A DNA stretch of 64,000 bases. Origin: Kutzneria sp. CA-103260 (GTDB taxonomy: Bacteria > Actinomycetota > Actinomycetes > Mycobacteriales > Pseudonocardiaceae). Location of the stretch: contig NZ_CP073318.1 of the NCBI RefSeq assembly GCF_018263855.1, forward strand, positions 1,860,001-1,924,000, given 5' to 3'. The notes beneath the pieces are model-generated. The model was not told the origin of the DNA and did no database searches. It saw only the letters and a list, made by a program, of their open reading frames with translations. The position numbers were made by a program, and so were the translations under genes. Below, piece by piece: positions 17,024-25,186 of this stretch (position 1 is its first letter; the number at the start of each line of letters is the position of its first letter).

Positions 17024-18010
17024 ATGCGATACGGACCGGACAACCCTGACGCCACCTACGTGCAGCACGCATACCCCGAGTCCACCTTCGACACCGGTGA
17101 GGTGACGCTGAACTACGCCACGACCGGCTCTGCCGACAACCCGGCTGTCGTGCTCATACCGGCGCAGGCGAACTCCTGGTGGAGCTATGAGGCTGCCATG
17201 AAACTCCTGGCTGACGAATTCGAAGTCTTCGCCGTCGACCTGCGCGGCCAGGGACGCTCCACATGGACCCCGCGACGCTACACAGTCGACAACATGGGCA
17301 ACGACCTGGTCCGGTTCATCGCCGGACGCGTCCAGCGCCCGGTCGTCGTCAGCGGCAACTCGTCCGGTGGCCTCATCGCGGCGTGGCTGTCCGCGTATGC
17401 GCCGCCCGGCATGATCCGCGGGGCCTACTTGGAGGACGCGCCGCTGTTCTCGGCGGAGATCCGCCCGCCCTACGGCCAGGGCACGAGCCAGGCCGTCGGC
17501 CCGATGCACCAGCTCATGAACAAGTACCTGGGCGACCAGTGGTCGATCGGCGACTGGCAGGGATTCCGCGAGGCCTTGCCCCGCGAACTGCCCCCCGCGC
17601 TGCTTCGAGGACTGGCGGCGATGTCCGGCCGCTCCGGCGGCTACTTCGGCGGCGACGAACCGCCCCAGAGCATGAAGGAATACGACCCCGAGTGGGCTCG
17701 CGCCTTCTACACCGGCTCGGCCACCGCCTCCTGCGACCACGCCCGCATGCTCGCCGCGGTGAAAGCCCCCGTGATGTTCGCCCACCACTACCGCACCGTC
17801 GACGAGGAAACGGGAACACTGCTGGGGGCCGTCTCAGATCTCCAGGCCAGGCACGTACGGGAGCTGATCACCCAGACCGGTCAGCGATTCGACTACGCGT
17901 CGTTCCCGGAGGCGGGCCACAACATGCACTCAAGCGACCCGCAACTGTACGCCGACACCTTGCGCGACTGGGCCGCGTCACTCGACATCACGGCGGGGAC
18001 GCCGGACTGA
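17024..18010 (+). CDS. Alpha/beta-fold hydrolase
   Basis: 328 residues; GAAGGAGA sits just upstream of the ATG. Typical order: VVLIPAQANSWWSYEAAM (oxyanion side), FEVFAVDLRGQGRST, nucleophile elbow GNSSGG, and a C-terminal FPEAGHNMHSSDP with the catalytic His. No signal peptide. The family includes esterases, haloperoxidase-like and epoxide-hydrolase-like enzymes; the substrate is not evident. It follows a broken SDR gene by about 50 nt. Confidence 0.85.
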   Translation: MRYGPDNPDATYVQHAYPESTFDTGEVTLNYATTGSADNPAVVLIPAQANSWWSYEAAMKLLADEFEVFAVDLRGQGRSTWTPRRYTVDNMGNDLVRFIAGRVQRPVVVSGNSSGGLIAAWLSAYAPPGMIRGAYLEDAPLFSAEIRPPYGQGTSQAVGPMHQLMNKYLGDQWSIGDWQGFREALPRELPPALLRGLAAMSGRSGGYFGGDEPPQSMKEYDPEWARAFYTGSATASCDHARMLAAVKAPVMFAHHYRTVDEETGTLLGAVSDLQARHVRELITQTGQRFDYASFPEAGHNMHSSDPQLYADTLRDWAASLDITAGTPD

Positions 18011-18268
18011 TCAGCCTCCATGCCACGCCGCCGGTAGCGCAGCTGCTGAGAAACGAGCGGGTGTGTCATGAGCATTCGTGATACTCCCAGACGTGCACCG
18101 CTACCGAGTCCGGCGCCGCATCGTGGGGGTCGTGTGCCGCGCTGCCAGGTGCCGAGCCCGCAGAGCCGGTGTGCACGGGCACCTTCGTGCACCATCGGGC
18201 CGGGCTCCGCGTCATCCTGGTGTGCGGCTCGTGCCGGGTGGGGCTGGGCGAGGGAGGGCAGGGGACGA

Positions 18269-18670
18269 ATGACGACAAGTGAAGTGATCGGTTTCGTGCT
18301 GGCCGTGTTGGCGAGCCTGCTGTGCCTGTGGGGCGGTGTGCGGGAGGCGCGGTTGCAGGCGCGCCTGCGTCGGTACGGCGTGCGCACCGAGGGAGTGGTG
18401 GTGGACCAGGAGATGGTCACGGGGGACGACTTTCTGACGCCCGTCATCGAGTTCACCGACCGGCAGGGACGGGCCGTCAGGTTCACGCCCGTGGCGAGGG
18501 GGTCGAGGATGGGGATGGATCTCGGAACCCATGTGCCGGTCGTCTATCTGTCCGAACAGCCCGAGAAGGCAAGGCTGTTCACCAGGAAGCAACGCCGACC
18601 TCACGTCAGTTATTTTGCCGCAAGCGTGATCTTCTTCGGCGGCGCGGTTTGGGCGTGGCTCGCCCGCTGA
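18269..18670 (+). CDS. DUF3592-type membrane protein
   Basis: 133 residues starting at ATG 18269. An N-terminal membrane segment (VIGFVLAVLASLLCLWGGV) and a C-terminal one (FAASVIFFGGAVWAWLAR) flank a beta-rich loop with the DUF3592 pattern: RYGVRTEGVVVDQ, TPVIEFTDRQGRAVRFTP, GTHVPVVYLSEQPEKARL. Function unknown. The 258 nt before it hold no gene I recognise. Confidence 0.75.
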   Translation: MTTSEVIGFVLAVLASLLCLWGGVREARLQARLRRYGVRTEGVVVDQEMVTGDDFLTPVIEFTDRQGRAVRFTPVARGSRMGMDLGTHVPVVYLSEQPEKARLFTRKQRRPHVSYFAASVIFFGGAVWAWLAR

Positions 18671-18698
18671 ACTTGTTCCCCTCCTCGTTCTCGCTTCC

Positions 18699-18797
18699 GC
18701 CCCGACCTACGTTCTTCGGAAGGTGCGGCCCCAGTCGAACCCACTCCGCGTCCGTAAGATCACCCTTCGCGGCAGACCTGGCGAAGCGAGCCGATGC
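18699..18797 (-). mobile_element. IS5-family transposase N-terminal fragment
   Basis: Read leftward, a short frame gives GDLTDAEWVRLGPHLPK, the hallmark N-terminus of IS5-family transposases, then breaks off. It lies downstream of, and in the same direction as, the mid/C-terminal fragment at 18814-19110, so the two pieces are in reversed order for a single gene. Confidence 0.7.
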
Positions 18798-18813
18798 CCT
18801 GGAGGCTTGCTGA

Positions 18814-19110
18814 TCATGGTTTGAGCCAGAGGCGGATCGAGGCCACGGTGACCGTGCCGTGGAAGACATAGGCGCGCTTGTCGAACCCGGCGGGGGCCTC
18901 CTGCGTGCTCCCGCCGCGTGCTGGTGAGCCCGGCAGGTGGTGGAGTCCACCGACACCATCGACGAGTCGATGCGGCCCTCTGCATCCGCGTCGGCCAGGA
19001 CCGCCGCAAAGATCCTGTCCCACGTGCCGTCCGCCGACCATCGCCAATGTCGCTCATACACGGTCTTCCACTTCCCGAACCGCGCAGACAGGTCCCGCCA
19101 CGAGAAGTCA
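18814..19110 (-). pseudogene. IS5-family transposase remnant (middle and C-terminus)
   Basis: Leftward, the translation FSWRDLSARFGKWKTVY then RWSADGTWDRIFAAV and DSSMVSVDSTTCRAHQHAAGA is the middle of an IS5-group transposase, including the VDSTT aspartate. At about 18905 it shifts frame and jumps to FDKRAYVFHGTVTVASIRLWL, the family's C-terminal end. The N-terminus and most of the catalytic core are deleted, so it is a dead relic. Confidence 0.75.
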
Positions 19111-19144
19111 CATGATCCGCCGGACAGGCCCTAGGGTCGACGGC

Positions 19145-20446
19145 ATGACGTTGCACTTCAACGCCTTCATCTGGCCGAACGGCTATCACGAGTCGGCGTG
19201 GCGGGTCGTGCCGGACGACGTCAACGGTGTGCTCGGTTTGCCCTATTACGCGGAGATCGCCCGGATCGCCGAGCGTGGGCTGCTGGACTCGGTGTTCCTG
19301 GCCGACAACATCGCGATCGCCGAGTACCGCGCGACCCATCTGCCCCAGACCCAGTTCGACCCGATCTCGGTGCTGTCCGCGCTGGCCGCGGTCACCAGTC
19401 ACATCGGACTGATCGGGACCGGCTCGACCACGTACAGCAAGCCGTGGGAGCTGGCCCGCCGGTTCGCGACGCTGGACCACCTCAGCGGCGGCCGCGCCGG
19501 CTGGAACATCGTCACCACGATCACCCCGCTGGCCGCGGCCAACTTCGGTGAGCAGGTCCATCCCGAGCACGCCGACCGGTACGCGCGGGCCCACGAGTTC
19601 GTCGACGTGGTCACGCGGGTGTGGGACAGCTGGGACGACGACGCGGTCATCGGTGACCGCGAGAACGGCGTCTGGGCCGATCGGAGCCGGCTGCACGCTC
19701 CACGTTTCCATGGCCAGTACTACGACGTCGAGGGCGTGCAGCCGTTTCCCCGCTCGCCGCAGGGCCATCCCGTGCTGGTGCAGGCGGGGCAGTCGGCGGC
19801 GGGCATCGGGCTGGCCGCCCGCTACGCCGAGCTCGTGTTCTCCGGACCGCCCTCGCTGGAGGCGGCCGTCGCGTTCCGGACCGACTTGCACGCCCAGGTG
19901 GTGGCCGCCGGCCGCGACCCTGGGCAGGTGTCCGTGCTGCCGGCCCTGATGGTGACCCTGGGCGGCACGGAGGCCGAGGCCCAGGCCCGCGCCGACCGGC
20001 TGGAAGAGCTGGCGAGTCCGGAGTTCCGCTGGCAGAACGCCTTGTACACGGCCGGTTTCGACCCCGACGCATTCGACCCGGACGCCCCGCTACCCGCCGA
20101 CCTGCTGGCTGGGCCGGCGCCCTCCAGTCGGGCCGGGCAGCTGTTCTCCGCCGCCCGCGCGCACCCGGACGCGCCGCTGCGCGAGATCGCCCGCCAGATC
20201 ACCGGCGGCGCCGGCCAGATGCACTTCGTCGGCACACCCGAGCAGCTCGCCGATCACGTCATCGCGTGGCAGGACGCGGGGGCGGTGGACGGATTCACCA
20301 TCATGGGCTCGACGCTGCCCTACGAGCTGGCCGCGTTCGTCGACCACGTCGTGCCCATCCTCCAGCGCCGGGGCCAGTTCCGGACTGAGTACACGGGCAG
20401 TATGTTGAGGGATCACCTTGGGCTTGCTCGGCCGGGTGTTCGGTAG
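19145..20446 (+). CDS. FMN-dependent LLM-class monooxygenase (NtaA/SnaA/DszA type)
   Basis: 433 residues from ATG 19145. The frame is open farther upstream through transposase remnants, which are not part of the gene. Features of the NtaA/SnaA/DszA subgroup: FLADNIAIAEY, GLIGTGSTTYSKPWELARRF, LDHLSGGRAGWNIVTT, ARAHEFVDVVTRVWDSW and HPVLVQAGQSAAG. These enzymes use FMNH2 from a separate reductase to oxygenate sulfur- or nitrogen-containing compounds. No reductase gene is adjacent. It sits immediately next to IS5 debris, suggesting past rearrangement. Confidence 0.9.
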   Translation: MTLHFNAFIWPNGYHESAWRVVPDDVNGVLGLPYYAEIARIAERGLLDSVFLADNIAIAEYRATHLPQTQFDPISVLSALAAVTSHIGLIGTGSTTYSKPWELARRFATLDHLSGGRAGWNIVTTITPLAAANFGEQVHPEHADRYARAHEFVDVVTRVWDSWDDDAVIGDRENGVWADRSRLHAPRFHGQYYDVEGVQPFPRSPQGHPVLVQAGQSAAGIGLAARYAELVFSGPPSLEAAVAFRTDLHAQVVAAGRDPGQVSVLPALMVTLGGTEAEAQARADRLEELASPEFRWQNALYTAGFDPDAFDPDAPLPADLLAGPAPSSRAGQLFSAARAHPDAPLREIARQITGGAGQMHFVGTPEQLADHVIAWQDAGAVDGFTIMGSTLPYELAAFVDHVVPILQRRGQFRTEYTGSMLRDHLGLARPGVR

Positions 20447-20495
20447 CTTTTGTGGGGTGGGTTGGTTTTTTGGGGTGGTTTTTTTGGTTGGCTCC

Positions 20496-20615
20496 GGGTG
20501 GATTTTGCGTGGAGCCTCTGGGCGATGGCAATCGAGGCAAGAACCGGGCAGGCTCCGCCTGCCTCGATTCGCCGGAGAGCGTACGCCATCGCCCCCCTCC
20601 ACGCAAAATCCACCC
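20496..20615. repeat. ~120-bp nested palindrome upstream of the HNH gene
   Basis: Outer arms: 19 bp perfect, GGGTGGATTTTGCGTGGAG (20496-20514) against its complement at 20597-20615. Middle arms: GGGCGATGGC (20520-20529) against GCCATCGCCC (20585-20594). Inner arms: AATCGAGGCA (20530-20539) against TGCCTCGATT (20560-20569), with an alternative core hairpin GGCAGGC-tcc-GCCTGCC (20547-20563). Small internal loops separate the levels. No T-tract follows on either strand, so it is not an ordinary terminator. It resembles a REP/MITE-like palindromic unit. Confidence 0.85.
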
Positions 20616-20673
20616 TCCGAGGTTAGAGGGGGCGGTGGCTGGGTTTGCGGGGTCGGGTTTGCGATTATGCATG

Positions 20674-20717
20674 AAACTCGAATTCACCCGTTAGTGAATC
20701 GAGTTCGATCTTTGACA
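20674..20717 (+). promoter_or_regulatory. Inverted repeat and TTGACA box before the HNH gene
   Basis: AACTCGAATTCAC is followed after 6 nt by GTGAATCGAGTT, an almost perfect inverted repeat, then GTTCGA and TTTGACA. This is the probable control region of the gene at 20734. GTTCGA matches half of the actinobacterial LexA box, but the partner half is poor. Confidence 0.4.
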
Positions 20718-20733
20718 GGCGTATTCTGGAGGC

Positions 20734-21879
20734 ATGGAAGAACTCACCCGAGAGTTGGAGAGTAGGGAACCGTCAGGGGCTCTGCTGGATCTGCTCATGG
20801 GTGTGGATCTCAACGCTCTGACCGCCGATCAACAGGTGACGGCGTTCATTGTGGCGCGGAAGATCAAAGCCTTCGCCGATTATGTGCAGCTGTCGATTCT
20901 GCGCGATGTCGAGGACACGGCTGAGCTGGCGATGGCGGTGCATGAGCCGGAGCAGTCGGTGGTCCGACAGAAGCGCGGCAGTGAGGTGTTGGACCGGTTG
21001 CCCCGGCTGTCGGAGCTGCTGCGGCGCGGGGAGTTGGATCTGCGCGGGCTGGAGACCGTGGACGAGCGGATCGTCAACCTGCCCACCCCGGCCATGGTCG
21101 CCGAGGTCGAAGACGAACTGGTCGAGGTGGCTCCGGAGCTGACTCGAACCCAACTGGCCCGCCGGGCTACCAAGGCCGTGGCCGAGGCCGACCCTCTCGG
21201 CTACGACCAGCGCCGTCTGAAGGCCAAGCAGGACCGTCGGGTCGAGTTCACGCCTCTGCCCGATGGCATGGCCCAGCTACGGATCACCCTCACAGCCTTG
21301 GATGCTCGCGAGGTGTACGACGTGCTGACTCAGGATGCCCGCGCCCTGGTCAAGGACGAGCGGACCACCGACCAGAAACGGGCGGACGCCTTCCTGGACC
21401 GGTTCCTCGGGTACGGGGTGGACCGCAAGGTCAAGGTCCACGTCACCATCTCGCTGGAGACCCTGATGGGCCTGACCGAAGACCCCGGTCTCCTGGACGG
21501 CTACGGCCCCATCGCTGCCGACTCCGCCCGCGAGCTCTCCATGCACGCTCCCTGGCGCGGCCTGCTCCTGGACAAATACCGGCGGGCTTCCGAGCTGAGT
21601 ACCGACACCTACCGTCCCACCGCCCGCATCAAGGAATTCGCCGAACTCAATGCAGGTGGAGTCTGCTCCGCCCCCGGCTGCACCACCCCCATCCAAGAAC
21701 TCGACCACACCATCCCCTGGCCCGCCGGTGACACCACCGCCACCCAACTCAAGGGCTACTGCGCCCATCACCACCACCTCAAACACGGCAACCACACAGT
21801 GACCCTGGATTCCGACAACACCCTCCATTGGGTCACCCCACTAGGCCGCCACTACACGACCACGCCACACCAGTACTGA
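20734..21879 (+). CDS. DUF222 / 13E12-type protein with HNH endonuclease domain
   Basis: 381 residues. The long N-terminal DUF222 part (ALTADQQVTAFIVARKI; RKVKVHVTISLETLMGL) leads to a C-terminal HNH nuclease: GGVCSAPGC, ELDHTIPWPAGDTT and CAHHHHLKHG, with paired cysteines for a zinc and the central DH. This matches the mycobacterial REP13E12-type family, found in multiple copies in actinobacteria and partly DNA-damage controlled. GGAGG lies unusually close to the ATG (one base gap). The gene is bracketed by the nested palindrome on the left and a C-rich G-poor tract on the right. Confidence 0.9.
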   Translation: MEELTRELESREPSGALLDLLMGVDLNALTADQQVTAFIVARKIKAFADYVQLSILRDVEDTAELAMAVHEPEQSVVRQKRGSEVLDRLPRLSELLRRGELDLRGLETVDERIVNLPTPAMVAEVEDELVEVAPELTRTQLARRATKAVAEADPLGYDQRRLKAKQDRRVEFTPLPDGMAQLRITLTALDAREVYDVLTQDARALVKDERTTDQKRADAFLDRFLGYGVDRKVKVHVTISLETLMGLTEDPGLLDGYGPIAADSARELSMHAPWRGLLLDKYRRASELSTDTYRPTARIKEFAELNAGGVCSAPGCTTPIQELDHTIPWPAGDTTATQLKGYCAHHHHLKHGNHTVTLDSDNTLHWVTPLGRHYTTTPHQY

Positions 21880-22102
21880 GCACCCGTTCTTTGACAACTC
21901 CACAGCGAAACGAACCAAGGGAAACCAAAGCCCGAAAACCCCCAAGAACCTGAACCTTACCCCCCAATTCCAACCACACCATCCCTCGACCTCAAGCCTC
22001 CCCCAACCCTCCCGCCCGTCCAAAGCCGCTCTAAAAGCAACACCCCACCCAACCGGAACCAACCCACTCACCCCAACCACCCACCTGACCCGCCCCACCC
22101 AC
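21880..22102. other. C/A-rich, nearly G-free tract with G-quadruplex motif on the minus strand
   Basis: 223 nt without a gene. The top strand is almost all C and A with very little G, in sharp contrast to its surroundings. The end (22080-22110) has C-runs CCC, CCC, CCCC, CCC, CCCCC separated by 1-6 nt, so the minus strand fits a four-run G-quadruplex pattern right at the 3' end of the NmrA gene. Confidence 0.6.
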
Positions 22103-23014
22103 CTACCCCCGCATCTGAGCCCGTGCCCACTCGTCGAAGCTGGTGAGCGGGATACCGAGATCCCGCGCGTACTCCGGGCGTCCGGGCTGGCCGACGACGT
22201 TCATGAACTCGTGGCTGGCTCCCATCGCCGGCATGCCGGCGGCAACGGCCTGCTCGACGGTCATGTCCGGCGCGGACAGCTCCGTGCCCAGGGCGCGGGA
22301 CAGGGTCTCGGCGATCTCCGCCATGGACAGGTAGTCGCTGGCCAGCTCCAGTTCGAGCTGGTGGAACCGATCCGGCGCGGCGATGGCTGCGGCGGCGGCC
22401 CGGCCGATGTCCGCCACGGCGACCAGGGACAGCTTGGTCTGCGGCTTCAGGACGCTGACCAGGCCGCCCTCGATGCCGCGCGGGAACAGGAAAGCCATGG
22501 AGGGCAGGAAGTTCTCCATGAAGAAGCCTGGCTTGAGCAGTGTCCAGCGGGGAAAGCCGGCGGTGCGGAGCCGGTCCTGGATCGCCGCCTTGGCACCGAG
22601 CGTGGGTTCCATCGACGCCCAACGGCCCTCGGCCCAACCCGGCGCCTCGGTGTGCTGACCGGCACCGGTCACCGACGTGTGCACGAACTGCGGCACGCCC
22701 GCTTCCCGGGCGACTTCGATCAGGTTGACGCCCTGCCGCACCTCGCCGTCGAAGTCGAAGCCGGCGCCGGTGAAGGCGGGCATCTGCACGGAGAAGACGG
22801 CCCGGACGCCCTTGGCCGCCCGGGTGATCGACTCGCGGTCGTCGAGGTCACCGGTGACCAGTTCGGCGCCGAGCGCCTCGACAGCCTTGGCCGGGGCGGT
22901 CGACGGGTCGCGGACCAGGGCGCGGACGGGCACGCCGGCGGCCAGCAGGGCACGGGCGGTGGCCCCGCCCTGACGGCCGGTGGCGCCGGTGACCAACACG
23001 GGTTCGGTGGGCAT
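22103..23014 (-). CDS. NmrA-family NAD(P)-binding protein
   Basis: 303 residues, the usual length. The Rossmann head is VLVTGATGRQGGATARAL; PVRALVRDPST, VRAVFSVQMP, FVHTSVTGAG, TLLKPGFFMENFLP and VAVADIGRAAAAAI follow the NmrA pattern. The YxxxK motif of active SDRs is absent, as in NmrA sensors, so it may be a redox-sensing or quinone-reductase-like protein. Divergent from the TetR gene at 23110 across two identical-core palindromes. Confidence 0.88.
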   Translation of the reverse strand: MPTEPVLVTGATGRQGGATARALLAAGVPVRALVRDPSTAPAKAVEALGAELVTGDLDDRESITRAAKGVRAVFSVQMPAFTGAGFDFDGEVRQGVNLIEVAREAGVPQFVHTSVTGAGQHTEAPGWAEGRWASMEPTLGAKAAIQDRLRTAGFPRWTLLKPGFFMENFLPSMAFLFPRGIEGGLVSVLKPQTKLSLVAVADIGRAAAAAIAAPDRFHQLELELASDYLSMAEIAETLSRALGTELSAPDMTVEQAVAAGMPAMGASHEFMNVVGQPGRPEYARDLGIPLTSFDEWARAQMRG

Positions 23015-23033
23015 GAAGGCTCCTCAGATCACG

Positions 23034-23085
23034 AAACGGCGGGGCCCGCCGTTTTACCTGAGGTACGATATGGCGGGGCCCGCCA
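23034..23085. promoter_or_regulatory. Two operator palindromes between nmrA-like and tetR genes
   Basis: Core GGCGGGGCCCGCC occurs twice: arms AAACGGCGGG and CCCGCCGTTT around a G (23034-23054), and TGGCGGG and CCCGCCA around a G (23071-23085). Centres are 34 bp apart, about three helical turns. This is the expected binding site of the TetR protein encoded at 23110, controlling both genes. Confidence 0.75.
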
Positions 23086-23109
23086 CTTAGCAAGCACGGA
23101 GAGATCGCC

Positions 23110-23661
23110 ATGGCCGACAGCCAGCGCGCCGACGCCCGGCGCAACTACGCGCGCATCCTCGCCGTGGCCGAGGCGGAGGTCGCCGCGCACGGCTCCGCCG
23201 CCTCCCTCGAACAGATCGCCCGCACCGCCGGCGTCGGCTCGGCGACCGTGCGTCGGCACTTCCCGACCCGCCGCGCACTGCTGGAGGCGGTCTCGCGGGA
23301 ACGTATCGAGGCCCTGTGCGCCCGTGCCCGCGACCTCACCGGCGTCGGCGACAGCCGCGACGCCTTGCTGGCCTGGCTCAGCGACGTCGTCGCCTACTCC
23401 GTCGCCGCCCGCGGGCTGGCCGCCGCCCTGGCCTTCGACGGCGACCCCGTGCACGACAACTCCTGCGCGTCGGCGCTGGAGAACGCCGGCAACCCCTTGC
23501 TGCACCAAGCCATCCAGGACGGCGCGGTGCGGCAGGGGGTCACCGTCACGGACCTGATCACGCTGATCGTCGGCATTGTCCTGGCCACCGAGCACTACCC
23601 GGATCCCGTCGCCCACGCGGACCGGCTGTTCCGGCTGGCCGTGGCCGGGCTGAACCCCTAG
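23110..23661 (+). CDS. TetR-family repressor (partner of NmrA-like gene)
   Basis: 183 residues with an N-terminal TetR helix-turn-helix (RILAVAEAEVAAHG, SLEQIARTAGVGSATVRRHFP) and a divergent all-helical ligand domain. The ATG follows GGAGAG. It diverges from the NmrA-like gene over duplicated palindromes and is probably autoregulated. Its last 4 nt overlap the convergent TetR gene at 23658. Confidence 0.9.
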   Translation: MADSQRADARRNYARILAVAEAEVAAHGSAASLEQIARTAGVGSATVRRHFPTRRALLEAVSRERIEALCARARDLTGVGDSRDALLAWLSDVVAYSVAARGLAAALAFDGDPVHDNSCASALENAGNPLLHQAIQDGAVRQGVTVTDLITLIVGIVLATEHYPDPVAHADRLFRLAVAGLNP

Positions 23662-24212
23662 ACCAGCAGTCGGCGCAGGACCGGCTCCAGCTCGGCTCGG
23701 CGTGGTGTTCGGGGCGACACCAGCGCTTGGTAGAGCAGGCCGTCGAACAGCGCGGTCAGCGCCCTCGCGGTGACCGGGTCGAATCGTGACTGGAACACCT
23801 CGGTCAGCATCGTGTCCCACGCCGTGCTGGCCGCGCGAAGTGCGGGACGCCGCAGCGCCGCACCGTAGAGTTCGTATGCCAACACGGTGGCCTCGCGGTG
23901 CTTGGTCACGAGCCGGACCGCGAATCGGGCGAGCTCACTGCTCAGGTCGGCATCGTCGGGCAGCGCCAGCGCCCAGTCCCGCAGGCGCTGCACGTTCTCC
24001 TCGGCGACGGTGCGCACCGCGGCGTCGAGCAACTCGTCGAGATCGGCGAAGTAGTAGGTGGTGGAGCCCAGGGGCACGTCGGCGCGGGCGGCCACGGCGC
24101 GGTGCGTGAACCCCGCGAGGCCGACCTCGCCGATGACCGCCACCGCGGCCGCGACGATCCGCTCGCGACGGTGCGGGTCACGCCGGCGCGTGCCGGCCGC
24201 GTTCGGCGCCAT
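23658..24212 (-). CDS. TetR-family regulator of the biosynthetic locus (inferred)
   Basis: 184 residues; the leader GGAGGGTG precedes the ATG. Helix-turn-helix: RERIVAAAVAVIGEVGLAGF, THRAVAARADVPLGSTTYYF. It diverges from the TauD-type dioxygenase at 24320, with the repeat TGTACA-ga-TGTACA (24297-24310) in the gap. By position it is the likely local regulator of the dioxygenase and perhaps the leftward operon beyond it. Confidence 0.88.
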   Translation of the reverse strand: MAPNAAGTRRRDPHRRERIVAAAVAVIGEVGLAGFTHRAVAARADVPLGSTTYYFADLDELLDAAVRTVAEENVQRLRDWALALPDDADLSSELARFAVRLVTKHREATVLAYELYGAALRRPALRAASTAWDTMLTEVFQSRFDPVTARALTALFDGLLYQALVSPRTPRRAELEPVLRRLLV

Positions 24213-24296
24213 TCACCCTCCATGCCCGAAGAACTGTTCCAGCGCAAGAGGTTCATCGTAGCTGCCCACATTGCGGAACGGTCCTCGGCACGACTG

Positions 24297-24310
24297 TGTA
24301 CAGATGTACA
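24297..24310. promoter_or_regulatory. TGTACA direct/inverted operator before the dioxygenase gene
   Basis: TGTACA-ga-TGTACA; each half is self-complementary, so the whole is an inverted repeat. It is 10 nt before the dioxygenase GTG start and between divergent tetR and dioxygenase genes, a typical TetR operator position. Confidence 0.55.
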
Positions 24311-24319
24311 TTGACGCGG

Positions 24320-25186
24320 GTGACCGCCACTGCGATCTCCATCGAACCGCTGACCGTCACGATCGGCGCCGAGGTGTCCGGCATCGACCTGTCCGACGCG
24401 CCGTCGCCGGACGCCGCCGCCGAGATCCGGTCGGCGCTGCTCGACCGGAAGGTGTTGGTGTTCCGTGGCCAGCGCCTGACCCCGGACGCGCACCGCGCGT
24501 TCGCGGCCGCGCTCGGTGAGCTGACCCCGGCCCATCCGGTCGTGCCCGGCCTGGACGCCGAGCACCCCGAGATCTACGTGCTCGACAGCGGGGACGGCGG
24601 CAAGGCCCCGGTGTGGCACACCGACGTGACGTTCATGCGGCGGCCGCCACTGGGCTCGGTGCTGCGGGCGGTCTCGTTGCCCCCGACCGGCGGCGACACG
24701 TGTTGGACGGACTTGGAAGCGGCCTATGGCGCGCTGTCGCCGCAGCTGCGCCGGCTGGCCGACGAGCTCGACGCTGTCCACGATGGACGGAAGGACTTCG
24801 AGGAATACCTGCACGTCCGGTTGGGCGGCGAGGGCAACACGTGGGAAGGCGAACGCGTGCGGACGCTGGATCCGGTGGTGCACCCGGTGGTGCGGGTGCA
24901 TCCGGAGACCGGCCGGCGGAGCCTGTTCGTCAATCCCGGCTTCACCACGCGCATCGCGGACGTGACCGACACCGAGAGCCGGGCGCTGCTGGACGTGTTC
25001 TTCGCCGCGATCGGCCGCCCGGAGCACAGCGTCCGGCACCGGTGGCAGGCCGGAGACCTTGTGGTGTGGGACAACCGCAGCACCGCGCACTACGCGGTGG
25101 ATGACTACGGCACAACTCCTCGCGTGATGCACCGCATCACCATTCGGGGCGACCAACCGGTCGGTCCGGGCCCGCGTGCCGGCTAG
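24320..25186 (+). CDS. TauD/TfdA-type Fe(II)/2-oxoglutarate dioxygenase
   Basis: 288 residues from GTG 24320; an upstream ATG at 24296 would place the operator inside the coding region. The iron triad is complete: His100 and Asp102 in WHTDVTFM and His271 in the C-terminal MHRITIRG, which also offers the 2-oxoglutarate-binding Arg. Members hydroxylate, desaturate or cleave small acids in the cytosol. It converges on the condensation gene with a 4-nt overlap and is probably a tailoring enzyme of the adjacent pathway. Confidence 0.92.
   Translation: MTATAISIEPLTVTIGAEVSGIDLSDAPSPDAAAEIRSALLDRKVLVFRGQRLTPDAHRAFAAALGELTPAHPVVPGLDAEHPEIYVLDSGDGGKAPVWHTDVTFMRRPPLGSVLRAVSLPPTGGDTCWTDLEAAYGALSPQLRRLADELDAVHDGRKDFEEYLHVRLGGEGNTWEGERVRTLDPVVHPVVRVHPETGRRSLFVNPGFTTRIADVTDTESRALLDVFFAAIGRPEHSVRHRWQAGDLVVWDNRSTAHYAVDDYGTTPRVMHRITIRGDQPVGPGPRAG

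Noticed and set aside
20496..20615. Palindrome as a transcription terminator for the monooxygenase gene
   Set aside because: No T-run follows the stem on the plus strand, and the T-rich tract lies before it.
20699..20707. LexA box before the DUF222-HNH gene
   Set aside because: Only a half-site GTTCGA is present; the other half of the actinobacterial box is not matched.
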